From NCBI GenBank assembly GCA_009829735.1, contig CM020619.1:7554375-7618374 (forward strand): a stretch of 64,000 bases of DNA, written 5' to 3'. The DNA is from Pyropia yezoensis (lineage: Eukaryota > Rhodophyta > Bangiophyceae > Bangiales > Bangiaceae). This document shows, in pieces, positions 33,241-43,428 of this stretch. The notes under the pieces are model-generated. The model saw nothing but the letters and a program-made list of their open reading frames with translations, searched no databases and was not told the DNA's origin. The translations under genes were made by a program, and so were the position numbers. How positions within the stretch are numbered: the stretch's first letter is position 1; every line of letters begins with the position of its first letter.

Positions 33241-33775
33241 CTTTGACCTGTGGACAAGCGCACACAGGGTTCCACTTAATGGGACCCGTTTCCACATCCT
33301 CCATATCCCGGAGAATCGGGACAACCATCCCTGTCTTGAGGGTAACCGTCTGGTCCTCACAGGAGATGGTTTTCACCTCGGTGTCACCAAACGAATTTCC
33401 TAATACGACAGGTACCGCCATATTATCGATCACTCCAAAGCAGGCGTAGGAGACTTGGTCTCCCCCTTGTACGCCCAAGCGTACAGTTCCTCGAATGGGG
33501 AGCCACCCCCCGTTCAGGTCAACGTACAATATACTCTCCAGCTCCCCTAGGGGCCGGAGCCCCATTCCCTTCGGGAGCAAGGAGCTTCGAATCAGAGAGG
33601 GCCCGCTGCCGGTATCCAGGACAGCGTGCAAAGCATGCTCTAACCCTTCAGTAGCAAACAAATGTACAGCCAGCTGATAGCTGGATGAAGGCATAATCGC
33701 GCAAATGACATTTTCTCGTTTCACCCCCTTAGGGAGTGCCAATAGTGCAGGCTTGTTCGTCGGGGGGCGGCGCAA
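33241..33775 (-). pseudogene. E4 protease domain, truncated Pol
   Basis: Retroviral-type aspartic protease with VLDTGSGPSLIRSSLLP close to the E2 protease. Open from 33775; real homology ends near 33240, at the deletion junction with the antisense gene. Nothing of RT remains. Confidence 0.82.
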
Positions 33776-33837
33776 AATCCTCTTAGGCCCCCCTGTATCA
33801 GGGGACGTAATGGGAGAAGCTCTAGGGGGACCGCCCC

Positions 33838-35563
33838 TTACGCGTTTCCCGAAGATGAGGAATCAGAGGAACTCCCCTTGGGGGAGCTCGGTCGATCTAC
33901 CTTTCCCTTTGGGGAGGGCGTAACCGCAGCAATCGCCCCGCCAGTTTGGGCGGAGTCACGGGCCTCCTTGCGCTCCGCGCGCGCCTTGGCCATCTGTGCT
34001 CGAGTCGCCTCCGGGAGGTGTGGACAATTTGACATCCAATGGGAGGTACTATTACAGACGTGGCAGGGGAAGAGTTCCCGCTTCTTGTCCGTCCATCTGG
34101 ACCCCCCAGAGGGCCGATAATCCTTGCGGGAAGAGCCAGAGGCCTCCCCGACCTCCTGGGGTGACGACGTAGCAGCCGCCAGAGCCCGACGCGCCATGCG
34201 GCGAGCGTTACGCTCCGCGTCTTCTTTCGCCTTTAACTCCTTGGCAGCGGCTTGAACCCGCCGCCGGAAATCTCCTGCCCGTTGGGCATACTGTACCACC
34301 AGCTCAATAGGAGCATGAGGGTGGTCAGCTACGTAGTTCCGTACCTCGTGTCGAATTTCCCACCAGGTGCCCTGCATAAAGCGGGCTCGGACCTGGCCCG
34401 AGGATTGTATATGTCCACACTTCGCGTGGAGTTCCATGAGGCGGCGGTGGAACGCCGTCTCCGTCTCATCCTCCTCTTGGGAGGCACCATTAAAAACGGC
34501 CTCCTGTTCATTCAGGAGATGCTCATCTGCGTATGCGCGCAGAAGCCAATTCACCAGTTCCAAATAGGAGGTCACCTCCCCAGTGCGCCGGCCGTCACCG
34601 ACGGACGGGCGAATTCGATAAAGGTCCCTCTTCAACGGATCCTTAGTAAATTCCGGGAGGAGAAGCAAAGCTCGCCCCTCTGAGAGGCCATTATCATTTG
34701 CCGCTTTCACAAAGCGGTTGAGAAATTCGAAGACTCCCAGAGGAGGGTCTCCCCCCCATTCACAATCGCGACCAAATGTACTGGCCAGGTCCTTTCGCTT
34801 CTTACCCAGGCCTTGGGCCTCGGCTCCCGATACTCGGTTGCCCTTGTTCTTGAGACAATATGTCTCACAGTCCAGCAGGCTCGCATAACGATCGTCTGCC
34901 GGAATAATTTTGGGAAGGAATCTCCCGTAAGGGGACTCGCACCGGTCCTGCCTGAGCGGAAACCGCTCGGACTACAGGTCGCGGGCGCCGACGGCGCTCG
35001 GGAGGCGAAGCGTCCCCTCCGAAATAATCCGAAGTCGACTCAGATGAAGAACTGGGCTGCCGGCCCCGCTGGCGCTCCCGCTTCTGCACACTTTGCTCCA
35101 CAACACTCAACCGTTGGTTGAGTGGAGTCAGCAAGCCGCTAACAGCCTCCACCATCGCTTTCTTCCATTCCTCCGTAGGAGTATCCGATCCAGGGGCCAC
35201 GAACGCTCGAGGTGTCTCCTTAGGAGACGATGCCCCCGTGAGGAGAACCGGAGGGGTAGGCGTTCCCTCAGAATCCACCCCCGCAAAGGGGAGACTCCCA
35301 GGAATATAGCCGAAGCCGGTTGGATGCCCTCCCTCGCGCTTCCCGCGCGGCTGGGAATACGGTTCGCCCGATGGGCCCTCCGAACCGATTTCCAGCGGGG
35401 GTAGCCGGGTAGTCACCGTACGGGTGGCCAGGTCATCAACTCCAGCTCCTTGGGCGCGCGGAGGAGCAGCGCCTCCAATCGCGCTCTCCTTCGTCACGGA
35501 TGAGCCGCCCTCCAGGACTCTCGTCTCCCCCTGAGGGGGATTCTGCTCGTTATCAGACATCAC
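33838..35563 (-). pseudogene. gag: E4 Gag, one frameshift
   Basis: Starts MMSDNEQNPPQG at 35563. Pro/Gly-rich N-terminus, capsid domain (GVFEFLNRFVKAANDN, GEVTSYLELVNWLLRA) and zinc knuckle CHVCNSTSHWMSNC. The N- and C-terminal halves are in different frames; a one-base indel near 34915 accounts for this. Otherwise intact. Closest in the window to E2 Gag. Confidence 0.85.
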
Positions 35564-35657
35564 TGCAACCGCGTTCCCTTAAAGAAGACAGAGCACAACC
35601 ACAGAAAGAGTACGAAGAAGGGGCAGACCCCGTTAGCCAGAAGGAACCTCGTCCCCT

Positions 35658-35674
35658 CCCCCGCTGATCCACCA
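35658..35674 (-). promoter_or_regulatory. E4 primer-binding site
   Basis: Minus strand TGGTGGATCAGCGGGGG two bases inside the 5' LTR; differs from the E2/E7 site at three or four positions, so a different tRNA is probably used. Confidence 0.8.
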
Positions 35675-35698
35675 AATGTAGTGATTTAAGGTACCTTA

Positions 35699-35890
35699 CA
35701 GGCCCTACCATGAGTATCATTTTTGAACCGAGTATGGCTATCGCCTCAAGTTAATTGCACGAGTACCAGTATATGAAATTTGGTCTGGCGACCACGAGTA
35801 TGCGCCATGGTGAAATCGGTTCGAGTAGTGATACTTCATGTACTCGAAACTTCGAGTACTTTGAGGTTTGGAACTGCCCCGAAAGGAACG
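35699..35890 (+). repeat. hAT left terminus: TIR plus subterminal GAGTA repeats
   Basis: Begins CAGGCCCTACCATGAGTATC; within the next ~170 bases GAGTA or its complement TACTC recurs about eight to ten times, often as CGAGTAC. Short subterminal motifs in clusters are typical transposase-binding sites of hAT elements. Confidence 0.75.
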
Positions 35891-36087
35891 GTTGTGTTCC
35901 GATGACGGTTGCCACCAGCCAGTAGAGCAGGGCCCACGGCCGTCACTGAGTCGCGTGTGAGCGCAGGCCGAAAGCAGCCCGGTGTGCTGCGGTGGCATCT
36001 GAGGGCGTGCTGCGCTGTGCGCGCCGAGCCACCGAGGACGACTTCCCGCGGGCGGCCTCCCCCGCGGGAAGGCAACCACTCTCGAGG

Positions 36088-36187
36088 TCGTCTGGCGCGA
36101 AAGGGAGGTCGTGCGCTCCACATCCCCTTTTCACCCACCCCTTCAGCAAGCAGCTTCCCCCTCTGCCCCCCCCCCCCGAGATGGCAA
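36088..36187. repeat. 100-base repeat, copy 1 (other at 37797-37896)
   Basis: Starts TCGTCTGGCGCGAAA and ends CCCCCGAGATGGCA; about 90% like the second copy 1.7 kb away. Both lie in the captured segment. May be an intron or 3' end shared by duplicated gene pieces. Confidence 0.75.
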
Positions 36188-36282
36188 GTCTGACGCCCCC
36201 CCTCCCGCACAGCCCTCGGCCATCCTGCCATGCTCCTGAAAACCCTCCCGTCCACACACACCCCCCACCCCCCCCGCCCCAC

Positions 36283-36741
36283 TCAGCCAACCATGACGCG
36301 CTTCCGTCCCCGCAGGGGCACCTCTGCCAAGCGTGCGAGCACCCCCCCCGCCGCCCCCCCCCCCCTCTTGTACGCGGCCAGCTGGGCGCCATTCTCCGCT
36401 GCCGCCGTCGCGGGCGGGTGGCCGCTCCCGACCGCCACCTCCAGCACGAACAGGTCCACCGCCTTGTGCTCATAAAGGGCGCTGGAGGTAGCCAGCCCAA
36501 AGTCAATGAGCACCACCCGCGGCCGGGGGGGGGCGCCGGCGCTGACGTGAGGGTGGGGAGGGGGGTCCTCTGCCGCACCTGCAGCGCCATCTGCAGCGCC
36601 ACTGGGATGGGCCGGGGGGGCACGGGGGGATGCACCAGGCGCAGGGGCAGCCACCACCATCACATTCGCAGGGGTGAGGTCACCGTGCACCACCCCCGCC
36701 CGGTGCAGGCGGGTGGCCGCCTCGCCCAGCGCTGCGCTCAC
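36283..36741 (-). pseudogene. Bud32/TP53RK-type kinase, C-lobe only (KEOPS complex)
   Basis: 152 codons from the first Met, with the signatures of Bud32, the atypical kinase/ATPase of the KEOPS complex needed for the tRNA t6A modification: catalytic loop HGDLTPAN (H19-N26, D21 and N26 catalytic), IDFGLA (D80), EHKAVDLFVLE (91-101) and the diagnostic C-terminal RGRKRVMVG (144-152) right before the stop. A Pro/Ala-rich insertion separates loop and DFG. The N-lobe with the ATP-binding lysine is not found upstream; it may lie in an unrecognised exon or not have been captured. The C-lobe has no break. It sits inside the hAT-like element; called a fragment because the N-lobe is missing. Confidence 0.75.
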
Positions 36742-37796
36742 GGCAGTAGCGGCAGCGGCGGCGGCGGCAGCGGCAGCGGCGGTGGCGGCGGCGGCGGTGG
36801 CCGTGGCCGTGGTGGGGTCAGCGGCAGCCCTCGGTCGCGGCCGTCACAGCCCATCCGCCCACCGCCACTATCACCACCACCGCCCGCCTCCCCCCCCCCC
36901 CACCCCCAGCGGTCCCGTCGGCGGCGGCCGCGCGTCAAAGCTCAGGCCGCCGCCAACGGCACCGTCGGCGACGGCGGGCCGCAGGTCGCCGCGACGCTGC
37001 TGCCGCCGCTGCCGCCACCGCCACGTCGTCCGCCGGGGTGTTGGCCCCACTGGCCCTTGGCGTGGCGTCGCCGCCACCGCCGCCGCCGCCACCCGTGTCC
37101 CGCCCGCCACCGCCCCCCCCCCCGCGCCGCCGCTGCCGTCGGTACTCGTCTTGCAGCGGACACCGCCTGTCGTCGGCACCGCCCCCCCCTCCCCCCCCCC
37201 CGCCTTCCCCCATCGGCAGGAGAGGGGCCCCAAGGGCGGCAACGCGTCGCCGCCGCCGCCGCCCCCCCCACCCCCCACCGGCCCGGCCTGCCAGGCCGGC
37301 GGCGGCAGCCACCCTCCCCTGCCGCCGCGGTCGCCGGGACGGCGGCGCCCTCGCCGCGGCCGACGATGCTGACGACCGTAGCCGCCGGGCTGGCACCCCC
37401 GCCGCCGCCGCCGGCGCTGCCGCGCCGGCGCCCCCGTCGCCGCCGTCGCCGCCCCCGCCGCGACAGGCGGCCACCGATGGAGGCGCCGCCGACGCAGACG
37501 CGGACCGCCGCCGCCGGGGGCGCGCCGCCTCGGCGCCGTCGGTGGGCGTAACACCGACGACCGCCGCCGCAGGGCGGGCACCCCCGCCGCCGCCGCCGCC
37601 GCTGCCTCGTCCAGCGCGGCCGCGCCGTCGCCCTCGTCGCCGCCCTCGCCTCACCCGCCGCGACAGGCGGCCACGGATGGCGGCGCCGCCGACGGAGACG
37701 CAGACCGCAGCCGCCAGCCGCCAGCCGGCGCTATGCACCCCCCCCCCCCCCCCCCCCCCCCACGCCGTCTGTCCTTGTCGCTCCCCCAACACGAGG
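36742..37796. other. GC-rich captured DNA, no gene recognised
   Basis: C-runs and GCC/GGC triplets; contains two similar blocks at about 37455-37520 and 37655-37715 (both around CGCGACAGGCGGCCAC). Any upstream exon of the Bud32 piece would lie here on the minus strand but none is convincing. Confidence 0.4.
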
Positions 37797-37896
37797 TCGT
37801 CTGGCGCGAAACGGAGGTCGTGCTCTCCGCATACCCTTTTCACCCACCCCTTCAGCAAGCACCTTCCCCCTCTGTCCCCCCCCCCCGAGATGGCAT
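37797..37896. repeat. 100-base repeat, copy 2
   Basis: See 36088-36187; same orientation. Confidence 0.75.
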
Positions 37897-38039
37897 GTAC
37901 CCACCCCCACCCCCATGTTTTCAATAACGAGGTCATGCCATCACGCGCCCGCTTCTGCTGTAGTGTTGCTGCCATCAGCTCTGCCGCCGCAGCTACCGCC
38001 ACTGGCTGTGGCAGCGCCGCTGGGCTTGCGGAGTCGGTG

Positions 38040-38200
38040 GCGCCGGCGGGAAGCATTGCAGGCACAGCGCCTGCGTGCACGCCAGGCGGGTGCCATTGCC
38101 GCCCACAAGGCAAACGAGGCAGGCGTCCTGGTACGCCCGGTGCGTGTGCGGGTGCCCGCAAGGTCGCACTTTTGCGCGCCTGTTGGGGCAGCGGGCGCAT
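38040..38200 (-). other. Cys/His-rich coding-like segment
   Basis: A minus-strand frame reads with spaced Cys and His: CARCPNRRAKVRPCGHPHTH followed by CLVCLV and CLQC. The pattern resembles a zinc-binding RING-type domain (the Pro-Cys-Gly-His box). No start or splice sites could be fixed. Probably another captured exon. Confidence 0.35.
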
Positions 38201-38514
38201 CCCTTCCGCCCCCTCCCCCTCCCCCCCACCCCAATCCCCGATCCCCTCCCCCTCCTCCCCCCCAACCTCTCTCTGTGGTCAACCCGCGGGTCGCCGCGAC
38301 GCTGCCGTCGGCGGCGGCGGCGGTGGCGGCGGCACCCCCCGCGGCGTCGTGGTGCGTCGTAATGCGCCGCCGCCGCCGGGCCGGTGCGGCTGCAGCCGCC
38401 TCCGCCGAGGCTGCGGCTGCTGCCGCCGCCGCCGACACGTCTTCGGCGGGGGTGGTAGACCACTGGCCATAGGGGTGGCGTCGCCGCCGCCGCCGCAGCG
38501 GCCGCCGCCGCATC

Positions 38515-38760
38515 ACCGCAGCGGTGCCCGCGAGCGTAGCCTCCCCATACTTTTGCATCGGTCAGGACAGGCACCTCTGCGCACGCCCCCCCACTGAAGG
38601 CGCACCCCCCTCGGACGGCCGCCTCGACAGCCCTCACGGACGACCGCGGCGGCACGCGGGCCGCGGTGAGCGTCACGTTGGCGGGCCACGCCGCGTCGTC
38701 AGCAGGTGGCGCCGCTGCCGCCCCCAGCGCCCGCCGCATCGCCGCCGCCGACTGTGCAAT
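38515..38760 (-). pseudogene. Second partial copy of the cofactor sulfurase cysteine-loop segment
   Basis: At 38613-38515 the frame reads GGCAFSGGACAEVPVLTDAK then VWGGYARGHRCG, closely matching GRCACHGGACAEVLGLTSAD / VWGGYVRGHRCG at 40027-39929. Preceded by SVRAVEAAV, which fits the helix before that loop in the family. The rest of the enzyme is not repeated here. A local duplication inside the captured DNA. Confidence 0.55.
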
Positions 38761-39249
38761 GGTCACAAGTAGGGGCGCGTTGTTCGTTGTGGCGAGGCCG
38801 CCGCGGCCGCGGCCGGCGCCGCCGCCGTCGCCGCCGCCACTCAAGGCGCACCGCGCTCCCCCGCCCCCATCCCCGCCGGCGGCCGTGTCCCCGCGGGGTG
38901 CGGCACCGCCACCAGCCACACCCGCCGTCGCAGGACGGCCGACAGCCACGCATCCGCCGACACTCCCCCCCCCTCCGCTCGCCCCTTCCCCACGCGCACC
39001 ACGCGACGGCCCCCCCCGCCCCCAGCGCGCCGCCGTCACGTCCACATCCCCCCCGGTCCACCCGCTCCACCCCCCCCGCTCTCACCCGCTGCCCATCTTC
39101 AATGCCACTGCCGGGACGGGCAGGCGGGCGGCCACATCGGGGTGGGCGGTGAGGAGGAGCGTCGCACCCCGCCCACACCTCCCACTTCCCCCCCCGCCGC
39201 TAGTGGTGGCAGGCACAATAGCGGCGGTCAGGCGGCCGGCGGCCGGTGA

Positions 39250-41400
39250 CGTTTGCGCGGCCGAACAGCCAGTGCGGTGGCGCCGCGGTCGCGGCGGCCA
39301 AGAGGCGGTCGCCCTCCAGGCCGCCGCCGCCGCCGCCGGGAGCGGCGGCCGCCGCGTCGAACGGCCACGCGGGGGGGGAAAGGCCGCCCAACGCCTTGAC
39401 GAGGTACACCCCCACGGCGGTGATGACGGCTTCGTCCAGGGGGTGCGCAGGCGGGCCCAGCTGGGCAGCGGCGGCAGCGGCCGCGTGGGGATAACCTCCG
39501 GCGGCAGCGGCCGCGTGGGGATAACCTCCGGCGGCAGCGGCGGCGTCAGCAGCGACGGGGGCGGGGGCGGCAGCAACACCAGCTGTGGGCACCGGGGGCG
39601 GGGGCGGGGAGGGTGGCCGCCTGCTGCGGCCGGCGGCGACAAGCACGGTAGCCGCCGCGGCGGCGGCGGGGGCAACGTCGGCGTCAGTGGCGGCCGTCCC
39701 CTCCCCAGCCAGGGGGTCCGCCGGCGGCAGGTCCACCCCTCCAAACGCGTCGGACAGCATCCGCCCCAGCACCGCCCCGTCGGCGGGGGTGCTGGTGTGG
39801 CCAAAGCGTGCGCGCACCACCCCCAGCTGCCGGCCGTCGGGGGTGAGCTGCCCCTCCCAACCCCGTGCCCACCCCCCTCCCCCACCGCCGCCGCCGCCGC
39901 CACCCCCGCCGCCGCCGCCGCCGCCCCAACCGCATCGGTGCCCGCGGACGTACCCCCCCCACACGTCTGCGGAAGTCAGGCCCAGCACCTCAGCGCACGC
40001 CCCCCCATGGCACGCGCACCTTCCCCGAAGGGCCACGCTCCCCGCCGCCGCGGCGGCGACCACCGCCCCGTGCGCGGCATACCCCCCCCCCTGGGTGCGC
40101 ACACTAAACGCCACCACCGTCCCGCCCACCGCCGCTGTGGACGTGGACGCGGCGGTGGTGAAGGGGGGGAGGGGGCGAGTAAAGCGTGATCAGCTGGCGG
40201 TCCTGGTCGGCGGCGACCCGCAGCCGCCCAAGCGCGGCGCGAGTGGCGGCCGCCGCGGCGGCGGCGCGGGCGCAAATAGCCGCCATGCTGCCGAGGCAGG
40301 CGAGGAGGTCAAGACCGGCCGGCAGCGCCGCGAAGCCCTGGTAGTGGGGGGTGCCCGCCTCGAGGTCCGCGGGGGGGGGGAGCGCCACGGGGCGGCCGGC
40401 GCCCGCCGTCGGGGGCGCCACCGCAACGGTACCGCCGGCCCAGTGCAGCGTTGATCGAGGGGGGGCGGCGGCGGCGGCGCCGTCTGTGACCCCCGCCACC
40501 GCCGGCGGGCGCGGGGGTTAGAGGAGCGCCTGCACCGCGGGGGAGTGGCGCGCAAGCAGCAGCGCGCCGAGGCCGGGTGGGGTCGCCAAAGAGCTTGTAA
40601 AATGAGACGGCCACCGCGTCGGCGGCAGGGGTGCCCGACAGGTCCACTAGCAGCGTCGCGGCCGCCTTGGCCGCGTCCACCAGCGTCTGCACGTGGCGCG
40701 CCGGGGAGGGGGGGGAGGCCCCACCGCCCCCACCGCCGCCGCGACTGCACCCGCCACCGACACTACTACCGGCCCCACCACGGCCGTTTCGCGGGAGCAC
40801 CCCGCCGGCGCGCTTGGCACCCGCACACAGCGCCTGTACGGGAAAGACGGTGCCGGTGAGGTGGCACTCGGCAGGCAGGACGACGAGCACAAACGGATGC
40901 ACCCCCCCTCCTCCCTCCACAGCAGCTCCGCCGCCTCCCCCCACCCCGCTCCTCCCCGCCCTCCCCTACCTGACCACCCCACCCCACGCGGTGGCCATCT
41001 CTACCCCATGCACCGTCACAACACGCCCCCCCCCCCGCACCGCGTACGCCGCCACCCCCGCCGCCGAGTATTGCCACCACCGGTGGACGTCGCCCCCAAC
41101 GCCGCCGTCGCCCCGAACGCCGCCGTCATCGTCACCGTCGCTGTAGCCGTTGCCGCCGTCGGTGACCGGGGGGCCACCGCCGAGTGGGGGTTGGCGGCGA
41201 GGCTCGCCACAAGCGCCGCCGCCACCGCCCGCACGTGGGCGGTTGCGTAGGGCGCCGCGGCGGCGGCGTCGAGGTAGGTCCACCCGCCCAGCCGGGACGC
41301 GGCGCGGAGCGCCGCAAACGCCCACATCCTTGCCCCCAGGCACAGCCGAGTGAGCCAGAGGGCTTGCGCATTGGTTTTCAAAATTAGGTCGGCTCGCTCT
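39250..41400 (-). pseudogene. Molybdenum cofactor sulfurase (MOCOS/ABA3 type), broken
   Basis: PLP enzyme that sulfurates the molybdenum cofactor of xanthine dehydrogenase and aldehyde oxidase. Collinear pieces on the minus strand: WTYLDAAAAAPY and NPHS near 41282-41181; HPFVLVVLPAECHLTGTVFP near 40899; VSFYKLFGDPT with the PLP lysine at 40596-40594; HWAGGTVAV and EAGTPHYQGFAALPAGLDLL near 40440-40340; the cysteine loop CACHGGACAEVL and RGHRCG at 40027-39929; GVVRARFGHTSTPADG near 39830; and the start of the MOSC-type C-terminal domain (AVGVYLVKALGG, GLEGDRLL) near 39440-39290. An extra C after GDPT shifts the frame near 40580, a stop follows, and frames change again near 40130. Some breaks may be unrecognised introns, but it is probably a pseudogene. 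Carried inside the hAT-like element. Confidence 0.72.
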
Positions 41401-41689
41401 GCTCCTGCTCCCCGTGAATTGAATGGCCTCCTGTATCGGTGGTCTGCGGAGTCTATGTATCCTGACACTTGTGTTTCACAAACCACATTCTCGCGCCACT
41501 CCTCGCCACAGATAGCCATGAACTTTCTTGGCGCTCGTGCTCACAACCTGGGCCGATATTCTGCTCCCTTGGCGGATGAGTCTCCATGATGACGCGCTCG
41601 TCGTACCCTTGTTACGCTCTCATGCGAGCCAAAACCTATCCATATTGTGAAAGGAAGGGCTCTCATTCCAGATGACTTCAGAACTGGGG

Positions 41690-41872
41690 CAGACAAGGGC
41701 TGTGAGCGGTGATCATGACCAGTACTCACTCGGCCGTATATGCGAGTATGGTATGTGACTCTCTCAGCGTATCAAGTACCGTATGTAGCTCTCGGAAAAA
41801 CGAAGAGTACGGGTACACCCGTACTCACACCCGTGGGAATACTCACTCAAAATATACTTATGGTAGGGCCTG
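41690..41872 (-). repeat. hAT right terminus: TIR plus subterminal repeats
   Basis: Ends in the inverted copy of the left terminus (reverse complement starts CAGGCCCTACCATAAGTAT). Multiple TACTC/GAGTA motifs from about 41720 on, as at the left end. Between 41400 and 41690 nothing recognisable. Confidence 0.75.
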
Positions 41873-42552
41873 GTACCTTAGGCGCGTAGCACCCAGAACA
41901 CACAGAGAAACAACCCACCAAGAACGCGGGGAGACAGGAGAGATACCGATCCGTTGACCGCCTGGCTAGTTCACGCGGGGATCCGCGACCAGGACGACAG
42001 TGTTCAAGCACGCGCAAGTCTCCTTTTTTCGAAGGGGGAAGCGACGCGCACCCCCACGCACACTCTTACCCTCTCTCACCCGCACCCAGCAGCCCTCCAC
42101 ACCGGGCCACGTGCGGGCCAATAAAACCCTCCAACATGTCCGGAGGGCCCCCTCCCCCACGGATCATCCCTGCCAGCGGGGCAGGAACCTCCAAGATACG
42201 GGGAAGAGGAGCCCCGCCGGACATCAGTGCCAACACTCAAGATCTCCCCAATCTCACGATCACGCAAAATACACAATCAAAATCCAAACCCCAAATGCAT
42301 CCCATCCCGGAATATTGACCAATGGCCAATTCCGGTCAGGGGAAATTCCCATACACTGGAAATCCCAACATGGGCTCCAGAACCAATGGCGACCCGGTCC
42401 CATCTCCATAGGAGGGGACCAATCGGAAGCCAGTAAAATCCCAAAGAGCCAAATCGGCCCCGTCCTCCTCACTAGGAGGGTGGGCACAGGGGTGCGACGC
42501 GATCTCTACGAGGTCCCCCCACGTGGAGGGCCCATAGGGTCCCTACACTTAT

Positions 42553-43428
42553 GATGAACCTGGAGCCTTCGAGGTATGCTCGGAGCAGTTGTACCGCCAA
42601 TATCACGCCGAGGCATTCGCGCTCGGTGGCACTATAGTTCCGCTCAGCCGGGTTGAGTGTCCGGCTGAAGTTCCCCACCAGATGTAGTTCCGGGAGAGCG
42701 TTATCGGTACCAGTGAGTGTCTCTCCTTGCAACAAGGTGCACCCATCATGGATATCGCATGCATCGACATCGATGACAAAGGTCCCGCATCTTTGCGGCA
42801 ACGCAAGGACGGGTGGGGACAGCAAGGCTTGTTTCTGTGACTCGAATGCTTTCTCCTCGCTGGGCGAGGGGGACTAGAGTACCTTGCGCAAGGTACTGCT
42901 TGTCAGAACCGAGAACGGTTTTGCTATACCTGCGAAGCTTTTGACAAACCTTCGGTACACGTCACACATTCCCAGAAAGCTCTTGAGCTATGTCTGGATG
43001 TTCGGATACCGAGTGTTCCGGAGTGCCCGGGTATTGGATTTGAGCGCACCCAGCTTGTCTGGGGTTATCTGGTGATCCAGATACTCGACAGTCTGTTGAA
43101 AGAAGGCACATTTCTTGAGTCGCAGGGTTACCCCGGCCTTCCTCAAGAAGGTGAGTACCTCGTCGACATGTTGGACATGGTCATCCATGTTATGCGAGAA
43201 GACGATGACATCGTCGAGGTACACTAGGCAGTTACGCCACTTCACCCCCGACAGTATACTGTCTATGGTCCGCTGAAATGTACCGGGTGCATCGGACAGT
43301 TCGAAGGGCATCCTCAGGAACTCGTACACTCCACTGTGACACACAAGCGCTGTCTTGGGGGTATCCCCTTCCGCCACTGGGATCTGCCAGTACCCGGCAT
43401 TGCAATCGATAGTGGTAAACACTGTGGC
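42553..43428 (-). pseudogene. pol: E3 pol 5' part: RT and RNase H start
   Basis: Begins within RT at TTIDCNAGYWQIPVAEGD and holds YLDDVIVFSH and the connection/RNase H start (FVIDVDACD). The YLDD box is intact. Frame breaks occur near 42880-42990. RNase H is cut at 42553 by E4 and continues at 30920. Upstream, homology stops abruptly at 43428 where the 440-base repeat starts; fingers of RT, protease and gag are missing. Confidence 0.85.

Larger units (their letters stand above)
35699..41872. mobile_element. hAT-like non-autonomous DNA transposon with captured host gene pieces (6.17 kb)
   Basis: Terminal inverted repeats CAGGCCCTACCAT(G/A)AGTAT, flanked by the exact 8-bp duplication GTACCTTA (35691-35698, 41873-41880). 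Eight-base duplications and CA-starting ends are hallmarks of the hAT superfamily. The empty site is seen in the other LTR of E4. Both ends carry many copies of a GAGTA motif. The interior is GC-rich and holds parts of Bud32 and molybdenum cofactor sulfurase; no transposase is recognised. Confidence 0.85.
30926..42547 (-). mobile_element. E4: deletion-derived Ty3/gypsy element (family B), carrying a nested hAT
   Basis: LTRs at 30926-31614 and 35677-42547 (the latter split by the hAT). Target duplication CTTAT. Internal order on the minus strand: primer site, gag, protease, then directly the antisense gene; RT, RNase H, integrase and chromodomain are missing. It is therefore non-autonomous. 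Confidence 0.92.
35677..42547 (-). repeat. E4 5' LTR, interrupted by the hAT (35677-35698 and 41881-42547)
   Basis: The two pieces together match the 3' LTR at 30926-31614. The left piece ends with GTACCTTA, the right piece begins after a second GTACCTTA. The outer end CCCTACA is followed by the CTTAT target duplication. Confidence 0.92.
28188..43428 (-). mobile_element. E3: Ty3/gypsy chromovirus (family C), interrupted by E4
   Basis: Minus-strand pol runs 43428-42553, is cut by E4 (30926-42547) with CTTAT duplicated at 30921-30925 and 42548-42552, and resumes 30920-29164. The join falls inside RNase H and reads on in the expected order. The 5' part beyond mid-RT is replaced by the 440-base repeat at 43429. 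Several frameshifts; inactive. Confidence 0.85.
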
